This document shows positions 50,568 to 60,243 of a stretch of DNA of 64,000 nt, piece after piece. The notes under the pieces are model-generated. The model had not been told where the DNA came from. It made no database searches and saw only the letters and a program-made list of their open reading frames with translations. Source of the stretch: Phytophthora colocasiae (taxonomy: Eukaryota; Oomycota; Peronosporomycetes; Peronosporales; Peronosporaceae); contig JAGKQI010000102.1 in NCBI GenBank assembly GCA_018806915.1, positions 744,001-808,000 on the forward strand, written 5' to 3'. Each line of letters opens with the position of its first letter. Position 1 is the stretch's first letter. A program made the translations under genes and the position numbers.

Positions 50568-52586
50568 CTACACTTCATGAACATTTACCAGTGAAACGTG
50601 GGCCACCTGCTCGTTAAAAAGCATCGCAATCTGCTCGAAAGTGAGACCTGTAGTCTCTGGAACCTACAGCAAGCAATATCTGTTAGTTTCAGTTGCTCGA
50701 CGTTGGAGATCAATGTTCGTACCTTGAAGTAGACGAAGCAGAGTGAAGCAGTCGTGAGAATAGTATAGAACAAGAAAGCATTCCCAGTCCCAAAGGCATG
50801 AAACACTGACAGCAACGTCTGGTTGACTAATGCACTCCCGAGCCAGAACATACCGAACGTCAAACCCATGCCGATGGAGCGAAATTCGTCCGGGAGGAGC
50901 TCCGAACACACGACCCACATCAACGGCGCCCAACTCAGATTCCACGCGAAGATGAACACGTAGAGATTCCATTCGCCAACTGTCTGGACAGTTTCAGAGT
51001 GCGTCGCGATGAGGGACCAGAAGCAGACGGCGAAGGTGAAGTGGCAAGCCAGCATTAAACTTGTCCCAATGAGAAGAAGAGGCCGACGACCGACTCGGTC
51101 TACTACAGCAACGGCGGAACAAACACCGGCGAGCTTGGCGATACCCACATAAATTTCTTTACTGAGGGGAGAGACTGGGTGGGTATTGCCAGTTTGAAGT
51201 TCACTCAGAATGTAGCTCGAATAGTACAGCATCGCGTTCGCTGCCGTCAAAATGTGACAAAACGCAATGGTCATGCAGAATAGGACGCGTCTACAGATAC
51301 AGACATCATATTCGTTAGAGCGATACTTCAGTGATGTTACACATGCACTTACTTTCGAGTGAGTTCGTCAGTTATCAATTCGATCATAGCATGAAAAAAG
51401 TTATCATGAAATGTCTGCAAAGGAACGAATGCAAAAACGTTACCATAATGGGAATCAACATGTTGCTCTAATGACTTGCAAACGTACCCCGACGTCAAAA
51501 GCGAATTCCTCCTTCGTCCGGTATTTCTACCATCAAAAATGTTAGCAACTTGTACTAAAGCATTGGTGTCCGCATGAACCAACCGAAATTAACCAACGAG
51601 GAGATTCTGGTAGAAATGGCATTCCGACCTACAGTTTTTTTCCCATAAAACCACGCGTTAGATGTGAGCAAGTGGAACTAAAAGCGAAGCAAGTACCAAT
51701 TGGACAATTGGAGGGAAAAGCGTCATGCCAAGCATCTTTCGCCAACCATTCTGCCAGGAACAATACAAATTAGTTGCTGCATTGTTAAATTCTCCCAGTT
51801 TTTGCTTCAACAGACCTCGCTATCCTGTAGGGAGGAGCTCACGACGACTGATACGAGACAGCCGAAGCAGACCATAACCTAACACACCATAAATGCTAGA
51901 ATCACATACTCTTGGTACCTTGCAGCACGCACCTCACTAACGGTAACCAGCGTGCCGCGAGTCTTCGGCTGTGCAATTTCAGCGACGTACGTCGAGACAC
52001 AAGGCCCACTACTGCCAACCGCCAAGCCAGCAATAAACCGCCCAACTAGCATCGTATGCAACGACCCGGCAAAACTCATGAACAATGATCCAGCCAAAAA
52101 GAGAGCAGCAGTGATCAGGTTGGCAGGTTTGCGCCCAATCCTGCATCAATTAACATAAACTCAACAGTCAATACAATAGCGTTAAAGTTATCGAGTCCTG
52201 AAAATCAACTTGTACCAGTCTGCAACGATTCCACCAACCAGCGACCCGATCACTGCACCGAGCATTAACGTACTCACAATGCTCTCAGCCTGAGATGTCG
52301 AGAGAGAAAAGTCCTGTATAAAAAAAAATTCAGTATTTTTTTACCAACGCAAAAGCTTAGCGTACACCCATCACCTTTTCGATAAGTGGCAGTGCCACTA
52401 CCATGACGCAGAGGTCATAGCCAAACAGAAACCCGGATAACGCGCTTCTTCCTCTTGCTTACATCTTGAATATCTCTGCAAAACGGTCTCGCCTGTGCTC
52501 TCTGCTTCAACTGCAACGTATTTCCCCCAACGACAGCGTAGCCAGCCGACTGCGGCACCGAAACTCGGCGTATTTGTCGTGTCCAC
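50568..52586 (-). pseudogene. Sugar transporter (MFS) gene, decayed
   Basis: The pieces follow the sugar-porter order. LSGFLFGYDLCVMVVALPLI is at about 52380-52445. Next are MLGAVIGSLVGGIVADW, then GRFIAGLAVGSSGPCVSTYV with AEIAQPKTRG, WRKMLGMTLFPPIVQL, and FLPESPRWLIS (PESPRW signature, after 51628). Then come LLYYSSYIL, DRVGRRPLLLIG, MWVVCSELLPDEFRSIG and PETTGLTFEQI, with the stop at 50568. The frame breaks between the 52586 ATG region and the first membrane helix, and again just after PESPRWLIS. Multiple short introns make exact exon edges uncertain, but two breaks suggest a pseudogene. Family members import hexoses across the plasma membrane. Confidence 0.7.
51642..51690 (-). repeat. 49-bp repeat, copy 2, occupying an intron of the sugar-transporter gene
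   Basis: It matches 33923-33969. The inferred intron is 51629-51696 (GTACTT...CTGTAG), so the repeat makes up about 49 of its 68 bases. Confidence 0.8.
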
Positions 52587-52725
52587 GACTCGTGGAGATC
52601 AGAAAAAAATATCCGTTACGAAGTGCAATTATCCTCTCAAAATGCTACAAATGTAGCTATATTCATTTCAAGGCAGCATTTCAAATTTGAAAAAGTTGGC
52701 GCCATCAAATTGACACGCACTCGAG

Positions 52726-53943
52726 ATGGATGCGGCCGCTGTCCCGACCCCCGGGAGCTTACCAGAGCTCACGCGGAGACTCCAAGACGAACGAGATGCA
52801 CTTCGAGTGGAAGTGGAGGAGCTGACGCGTCGGTTGGCTCAGGAACGAGCTGCAAGGTCCACACTGGAAAACGAGGCGCAGTTGCGCGAATTGGAGCTGC
52901 GTCACGTACAGCAACGCAGCTCACAAGCGGCTCAACAGGCTCGAGACAAGCAAATGGCGCTGGAGAAGGAGCTAGAGGACGAGACAGCAATGCATAAGAT
53001 GGCGGTGCTGGGCAGGAACGCTGCCACACAGAAGAACACAACATTAGCAGCAGAACTCAAGGCTATGGAGACCAAGTGGAAGAAGGAATTGGAGAAGAAA
53101 GAGATAGCAGTGGCAGAAGCTGAGCAGGCTGCTGAGGAGGTTCGAACGCTAAAGGCAGATCGAGATCAACTTGTACAACGCACAGAGAGTGACGCTAAAC
53201 GTGTCCGAGAACTGTGGCAGCAGATCGCTCGTGAACATGAAGTGAAGGTGGAGGCACTCAAACAGGAGCTGATGAATGCTCGACAAGCTTCGTCGGGTGT
53301 GGAGACTGATGTGACTGAGTGCCATCGGAAGATTGAGAAGCTGGAGGAAACGTTGCAAGTGACGAAACAAGAGAATAATGCGTTGCAGGAACAGCTTACC
53401 ACTGCGACGAGCGAACGATCACGTTCGTTGGAGCAGCAGGAGATGGATCGGCTGAAGGAGAAAAGCTTGGGTAACAAGCAGCATCGTACGGAACTGGAAT
53501 TGCAACAAGCAAAGAGTGAGTGCAAGTTGCACATGCAAAGAGAAGAGGCTGCTTTTAGAGAGCGGGAAGCGGCGGTGCATGACGCTCGCAAGGCTCAGGA
53601 AGCACTGGAAGAAAGAACTGAAGAACTGTTGGCTCTCAAAACCGAATTTGCAGATCTGCTGGATAAACATGAACTACTAGCGGCACAATACAAGCAGACA
53701 GCTCGTAAACGCGAGGCACAGCTCGTCTTACGCACACAGAAGCTCCGAGACAGTAAACGCTGCGCTGAGGAGCTGGCACAACTACGGAAGGAAGAGATAT
53801 CCGGGTACAAGAAGGTTATTTATGCGGTGAACGCTCGGCTTACAGAAGTTCAGGAGCTCAGTGATGTAATTCAGAGCAACGCCTGGTCATTGTCACCGGA
53901 TGCTAGCAAGTCGAAGACGTCACTATGTATTTATCGCCATTAA
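52726..53943 (+). CDS. Coiled-coil protein
   Basis: A single exon of 405 residues from ATG 52726, almost entirely heptad-repeat helix rich in Glu, Gln, Lys and Arg (LTRRLQDERDALRVEVEELT, LREREAAVHDARK-like stretches). The non-helical tail ends SLSPDASKSKTSLCIYRH. No enzymatic domain is seen. It resembles general cytoskeletal or ciliary coiled-coil (CCDC-type) proteins, without a specific family I can name. TTCATTTCAAGGCAGCATTT near 52662 may be its core promoter. Confidence 0.78.
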   Translation: MDAAAVPTPGSLPELTRRLQDERDALRVEVEELTRRLAQERAARSTLENEAQLRELELRHVQQRSSQAAQQARDKQMALEKELEDETAMHKMAVLGRNAATQKNTTLAAELKAMETKWKKELEKKEIAVAEAEQAAEEVRTLKADRDQLVQRTESDAKRVRELWQQIAREHEVKVEALKQELMNARQASSGVETDVTECHRKIEKLEETLQVTKQENNALQEQLTTATSERSRSLEQQEMDRLKEKSLGNKQHRTELELQQAKSECKLHMQREEAAFREREAAVHDARKAQEALEERTEELLALKTEFADLLDKHELLAAQYKQTARKREAQLVLRTQKLRDSKRCAEELAQLRKEEISGYKKVIYAVNARLTEVQELSDVIQSNAWSLSPDASKSKTSLCIYRH

Positions 53944-54007
53944 AACTTGCGAACTTTATTGATTTAGCGACTGGGAAAACGACATGGTTTATTGCTACTC
54001 AAGCCTT

Positions 54008-55491
54008 CTACACGATGCCTTGCTCTAGGAAAGGCTCGTTGGCACGCACACGGTCGTAGCTGAAGCGAGAGCAGTCAATTGTCTTAAATTCTCCGTTCAC
54101 AATCAGCTCGGTAACTGCACGTCCGGCTGCTGGAGACTGCTGCAGACCGTGGCCGCTGAATCCGTTGACGAGATACATGTTCGGAACGTCCGGGTGCAAA
54201 CCAATGATAGCGTTCTGGTCGAGGGTGTTGTAGTCATAGTAACCAGCCCAAGCACTCAACACCTTAATAGCCTCGAATTTCTGGACACGGTTTGCGATCG
54301 TGGGCCAGATCTGCTGCTCGAAATGCTCATGATCCGGGAAATCGAGTTCGTCTGTGGATTGTCCGTCGTAGTCATCCTCCGGTTCAGGTGACCAGCCACA
54401 CACAAAACGACCACCAGCGCCTTCACGTCGGAAGTACACTCCATTTGGGTCCACCACAAGTGGTGTAGCAGCGTCACCCTTCCAGATCTCCTCTGCATCA
54501 CAGTGGAAAGCAAACATGGAGCGCTTACGAGGTTTCACCGGGTAATCGAATACGCCACAAGCCTCCAGCAGTTTGCTTGACCAGCAGCCCGCAGCGTTCA
54601 CCACGACACCGGAACGAATCGAGTTAAAACGTTTTCCGTCACATTCCGGGGAGTTGTTGACCTCAATGTGAACTTTCTCAATCTGGTTTTGTCCGCCGAG
54701 ATCAAAGTGTTTGACCTCGCCTTCCAGCACATCCACACCCAGAGCAATGCTCTTGCGCTTCATGGCATTGAGGAAAGCCCAGGGATCGAACCATCCTTGA
54801 TCCTTCATACCCAGAATGGCTTGCTCGACTCCGTCCGTGTTAATCCACGGGAACCGCTTCTTGAGCGCGACTGGGTCCAGTAGTTGTACATCAGCACCAG
54901 TGGCTTTTTGCGTGATGTAATTCTGCTGAAGAACATTTAACCCTCGCTCACTAGCCAGGAACATGTACCCTCCTTCGACGAACTGCACGTCAGGAGCGTC
55001 GTGGCCATCCACCTTCATGTTGGTGCCGATGTTGCGCAGGAACTCGGTGCCGTAGAGACTCATCTCGATGTTCTCCGTCTCCGAGAACTGATGACGAATA
55101 CCACCGGCCGAGAGGATAGCGGACGCGTACTTGTACTGTATCACCGAAACGAAACATGAACACAAACGTTAGCCATTTACCAAGCAGAAGAGTACAGACA
55201 CGGACAGGTGACGTACACAAGGGTCTTTCTCCACGACGGCGATCTTGAGATGAGGGACAGCAGTAGCGAGGTGGTAGGCAGTGGAGAAGCCCATGACGCC
55301 TCCACCCGCAACTACCACATCGTAGTACGGCGTTTCGTCGGTCGAAACAGAACTTGCGAAGCGAAAACCACGCTTGGTCAGCGTACGCGTCAATCCAGCA
55401 GTCTGCAGTCTGTAGAGCGCAACAACACAGCGTCAGAACGGAGAAGAAGCAGATAGAAGAGAATCAACTCGCACGTTTTGGTTGCCAGCAT
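54008..55491 (-). CDS. FOXRED1: Mitochondrial FAD-dependent oxidoreductase, FOXRED1-like
   Basis: Three exons (55491-55475, 55409-55217, 55135-54008) give 445 residues. The spliced N-terminus (MLATKTLQTAGLTRTLTKRG) is a good mitochondrial presequence and exists only if the tiny 17-bp first exon is used. A Rossmann FAD motif follows (YDVVVAGGGVMGFSTAYHLA), then ASAILSAGGIRHQFSETENI, DQGWFDPWAFLNAMKRKSI, GVVVNAAGCWSSKLL and a C-terminal AWAGYYDYNTLDQNAIIG / GFSGHGLQQSPAAGRAVTEL. This is the DAO fold of FOXRED1, an assembly factor for respiratory complex I. Sarcosine or dimethylglycine dehydrogenases are more distant alternatives. Confidence 0.9.
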
Positions 55492-55958
55492 CGTGGAGAA
55501 ATGAGAAGTGAGCTCTGTCCAAGGCATTAGAGCTCGCTCTGCCCAAGCACCGAGTGACCACGTTGCAGTGGCTACCTAACGGGGATGCGACTGCTCAAGG
55601 TGTTCATTGGAACAAAAACAGGTCTATGTCGGCACTTCAATGTGAAAATGACTTCGTTTTTGTATGGAGTGCGTCATCAGAACGCGTCAGCGTTAAAACC
55701 ATCTCGCCAAAGTCCAAACTCCTGATAGGACGACGGATGGCAAGTCACCATAACCTCCGTAACCGGTACTTTTGTGCAGCGGAGGGGATTGCGCGCGTTA
55801 AGGGCTTCTGAGCAGCACGTACGGAGCAGCCTGGACATACTGAGTAAGTGTTTTCAAGGAGGAATCAGGAGCTTGAAGCTCAGTTAGTGAGGAAGACATC
55901 AAGCGACTTCTTATTGTATCAGTTATTATTGTTTGAAACTGTTTGAGTAGACGCGCGA
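55492..55958. other. Intergenic, no gene seen
   Basis: Region between FOXRED1 (5' end) and the PLP enzyme (3' end), both on the minus strand. A 85-codon plus frame (55554-55811) has no recognisable domain. Confidence 0.5.
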
Positions 55959-57359
55959 CTACTCCATCGCAAAGCGAGACACTTGGCCTTGGCGGATAAC
56001 CTCTTGCAGTGCGTCCACCTTGTCGTACATACCGAACTGCCCACCCGTGTGCACGAACAGAATGTCCTTCCCCACGAATTTCTACGCTCAGCAACAACAT
56101 TAGCAGGCAGCAGTATGACCACTTCTGACATTGACATACCTCTGGCGCTTCGCTGAGCTCGCGAATGAGGTGGAAGAGCGCTTTGCCGGAATATACGGGG
56201 TCCATCAGCACACCGGTCTTGCGGCTTACACTGTAAATGAACTCGAGCTCCTTCTTCGTGCTACGAGCGTAACCTGTTCCCTGGGCGTTGGTGATTTGGA
56301 GAAACTGTCGAGATGATATGTCGGACGGAGCCCCCATCGTAGGCAGAATCTGGCCGTCGATGTGGCCGTGGAAATACTCGTCGTTATCGCATACGATATA
56401 CGCGTGGACTGTAGAGCAACAAAGTTAGCGAACTCGAGACCTAATTAGAGCACAGAGCTACATCGCACCAGGGATTTTTCCGTCAAAGTCCAAAGCTGCG
56501 TTGGCGTGGGCCTTCGAATACAGATACGACCCAAGACCAATGCCTGCAGCGGTTCCCCCACTTCCACATGCAAATGCGATATCCGTTATTGAGAGATCAT
56601 TTTCCTATCCACAAGCAACCATTTACATGTGATCTTCATCCCTTTCAAGACCTCAAGCACGAACCTTCAGTTGGTTGTTGATCTCGTCGATGGCTTGAAT
56701 ATACCCCCACGTGCCCAGACCATTGCTCCCACCGACCGGAATCGCATAGGGGCGGCGACCTTCACTCCTCAATCGATCACAAGTCCGCTATGAAAAGAAG
56801 TTAGTCATATAACACCAGTTCCAGTTCCTGTTTCCACCGCACCTTGATCATCGCCTCACTGCCGTACTTGCCGTACTCCTGGCGAGACATCTGAATCAGG
56901 TTTGCATCCAGCATTCTACAAATACAAATTAGCCTTTGATATATTCATACTCATGCATGTTTCTCCTTACCGGTCGAACAGTACATTGCCAACCAGCCCC
57001 GGATTTTCGTCAGGCTTGTTGGTGCGCAGCAGCAGATACGAATCCAGTCCAAGCATCCTGGCGACGGCTGCTGTAGCTCTGCAATGGTTGCTCTGGATAC
57101 CCCCACATGTGACGATGCAGTCGGCTTTCTGTTCCAAAGCTTCGGCCAGTAGGAACTCAAGCTTGCGGATCTTGTTTCCCGACGTCTCCATTCCGCTGAA
57201 GTCGTCACGCTTGATAAACATGCGCACGCCCTCAGGCAGTCCTGGCGGTGAGAACGGCATAATAGGCGTGGGGAAGTGGCCTAGAAGCAGCTTTTTCGCT
57301 GGAGGACTGCGGAGCGTTGACGCCCACGCAGGCGGCACGAACGGGACGGACTTGAGCAT
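55959..57359 (-). CDS. PLP-dependent D-cysteine desulfhydrase / ACC deaminase family enzyme
   Basis: Six exons (57359-56971, 56915-56843, 56787-56665, 56604-56469, 56408-56140, 56081-55959) give 370 residues. The start is the ATG at 57359; the frame upstream lacks an ATG. Motifs: [20 protein letters not shown] (PLP lysine in GNK), [59 protein letters not shown] and [12 protein letters not shown]. The Ser in VYSGK and Thr in HTGG replace the Glu and Leu expected in true ACC deaminases, which points to D-cysteine desulfhydrase (D-Cys to pyruvate, H2S and ammonia). This is inference from residue rules, not proof. Confidence 0.87.
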
Positions 57360-57930
57360 TAAGGAGGGGGGCTTGTGAAGACATTTTACGTATCCACATT
57401 CAGCCAATCAATGAGCTTGAACGGATAGCTTCAACTAATGTGCGCTTATTGTCAAAACGACGAGTTCATACAAAATCCATGTAAATCCACAGCTTCGCTT
57501 GTCGGTGCATGCAAGAAGTAGCAAGTGCTGTATGAACACTAACTACATGCAAGCGTATGTTACTTCTATTATTGCAATATCTCGGTGGGCTGTTGCTGTT
57601 TACCTCGTGTGTAGTGCACACTGGCTACAGCTGCTCGATGTTGACCATGTAGAAAACCCTCGCTCCCCGGCTACACGTACTAGAATATGTTGATGGTCAT
57701 GCACCACGAATTATGGCTCACAACGTTGACGCTTTCAGTAGCAGTAGCAACCGCAACGTAATGGGGTTCCGAATCTGCAAACCACTTCAACATGTTTAAT
57801 ATACTCCTATTTTGTCACATACGTTATTCAAGGTAAACGGCCGTTTGATCTAAACTTGATTAAAGTATTGGTTCATCAAATCGTCTCTGCCTCTGCACTT
57901 ATCAAGTGTACGTGGAGCTCTTCCAAGAGG
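57360..57930. promoter_or_regulatory. Divergent intergenic region
   Basis: This 570-bp region separates the minus-strand PLP enzyme and the plus-strand protease and presumably contains both promoters. No specific element was recognised. Confidence 0.4.
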
Positions 57931-60177
57931 ATGGCAATGCAGTGGCTGCTCTTGCTCTCATTGGCGGTTGGTCTGGCCTCCCTCCCCGCAAGCACTTCAG
58001 CCACCATATACGACCCCTCCTCGCGCTTCATGGGTTTCTCCAGCGACAACTACATCCGTCAGAGTCGAGCGGATCCTGAACTTGTTGTTCCACTTGTTAT
58101 CGGACTGCTCCCGGGCGACTTTGACACGTTAGAACGAACGTTTTACAGTGTGTCTGATCCAGCGTACGTTCTGTAATGACTATGGCTGTAGATCAGGTAA
58201 AGACGTTGATTCGATGTTGTATTTGGTGTAATGAACTCTAGACACACAGACTATGGGAAATACCTCGTACAGGAACAAACCGACAATCTATCTCGACCAG
58301 CTGAAGGTGCACTTGATGCAATTCGCAGTTGGACTGGAGAATTCGCGCATGAAAACAGCGCAGGGGCATTTTCAACCACGTCGAACTTGTACAAAGTGCC
58401 GATGAAGGTAAAGCACGTGGAGCGGCTACTGGGGACTGAAATCCACCACTATGACATAAAGGGAGGCTCAGATAACCTTCCTGCGTGGAAGCAGCGGAGG
58501 TTGATGCGAGCCTCCAGTGCTGTAGCGGTTCCTGAACATCTACAGGATGTTGTGTCGTTTTTGAGCGTGAATACGCATCCGTTGGGACTGCGAGCACTAG
58601 GAGCAGCAACATCAGAAGTAGCAGAAATGATTGGAAAGGGAGGAGGAACGCTTGCCCAGGTACGACAAACGTACGGCATTCCGGATAATCTCGTGGTGAC
58701 CAACCCAAGCAACACACAGTGTGTCCCGTCGTTCTACGACGAATCCTATGACCCAGCGGATTTGGATATGTTCTTTGCTCAATACTTGCCGGGGGAGACT
58801 CCGCCTCAGATCATTGAGAAAGGAGGTCGAGTTAACCATCCTAATAGTGCGAGTACCGAGGCATCGCTCGACGTGCAGTACATCACAGGTGTTGGCCGCA
58901 ATGCTACGACTTACGTGTGGACCATGAACGGAAGCAACCCGTACTCATCGGAAGATGAGCCGTTTGTAGAGTTTGCTCAAGATGTGCTTGCACTGGAAAA
59001 TCCCCCGCTTGTCGTCTCAATCAGCTACTCAGATGACGAAGAGCACATATTTGATGTCTCACCGGGTTACGCGCGTACTTTGGACACGCTTCTTATTAAA
59101 ATGGGTCTGCGCGGGATCACTGTACTTATTGCTGGTGGAGATGATGGTGTAACTGGACTGCGCACTGAGTTCGAAAAGGTGCCTATCGAGGATATGTGCA
59201 AGCAGAGTGGCCCGCAGTGGCCGTCTTCAAGCCCGTATATCACAACTGTTGGTGCCACAATGCTTCTGACAAGTGCGCAACAAGCAGCCAAGCCGTTCTT
59301 CCGCACGAAGGAGGAGGTGATCTGTAGCGTAGAGAATGGAGGCATTATCACTTCAGGAGGCGGGTTTTCCAACATCTACGGAATTCCAGAGTACCAACGC
59401 ACAGCAGTGGAAAGGTACTTGGCAACGAGGAATATCCCAAAAACACCAGGCTTCTTCAATGCTAGTGGCCGCGCCTATCCTGATGTATCTGCACTAGGTG
59501 CGGGCTTCCTAGTGTACATGAATGGACGTCTTTCATCGGTGTCGGGCACATCAGCTTCAACACCCGTTCTTGGTGCCATGGTAACATTGTGGAACGACAT
59601 GCGGATGAATGCTGGTAAAAGTCCACTTGGATTCATCAATCCATTGCTCTACTACCTTGCTGAGACCCATCCAGACGCATTCAACGACGTGGTCGTAGGT
59701 AACAATGGAGCCCCACGCGGTGGGAACACGCCGTGTGCAGACTCTTTCAGTGCTGCTGCTGGCTGGGATGCAGTATCTGGAGTGGGCACGCCCAACTTCC
59801 CAGTGATCTCCGATTTCATCGCGAATCTTGAGGATCACTTCAACATATCTCAACTGGGCGAGTCCAATAACTCCGCAATAGCAGATGTGAACAACAATGC
59901 GGCGGCTACGACTGGTATCAGCGAAATGAGTACATTTACGATGGTGCTTCTTGCTGCGGCAGTAGCAGCAAACGTTGCAATCGGTCTGGTGGTGGTGGTG
60001 ACAGTGATCAAGAGATGGAGGAACCAGTACACACCCCTTGAAGATGTTGCTACTGGCAATGTCACTCCCACTGCACCTGTGTCCACAACAACATCAACAG
60101 CTCGCATCCAGAGGTTGAATTCGGATGCTGAGAGCAGCGAAGATGAGGTAGAGCTGAGTGAAATCAACTTGAATTAA
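57931..60177 (+). CDS. Sedolisin-family (S53) serine protease, TPP1-like, membrane-anchored
   Basis: Two exons (57931-58163, 58242-60177) give 722 residues. Signal peptide (WLLLLSLAVGLASLPASTSA), then a pro-kumamolisin prodomain (SDPAHTDYGKYL, VPMKVKHVERLLGTEIHHYD). The S53 catalytic domain has Glu and Asp in TEASLDVQYI (spacing four, as in TPP1), the oxyanion Asp in IAGGDDGVTG, the nucleophile in GTSASTPVLGAM and a calcium-site-like GWDAVSGVGTPNFP. A C-terminal membrane segment (FTMVLLAAAVAANVAIGLVV) and an acidic cytoplasmic tail follow. Human TPP1 is a soluble lysosomal aminopeptidase, so the C-terminal anchor is a difference. Probably vacuolar or cell-surface. Confidence 0.92.
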
Positions 60178-60243
60178 ACGGCACTGTCATTTCACTAATG
60201 GTGGAGTCAAAACAATAGACTTTGTATGTTTTGCGCGTTAAAA

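Noticed and set aside
55959..57359. Calling the PLP gene ACC deaminase outright
   Set aside because: The two specificity residues visible are those of D-cysteine desulfhydrases.
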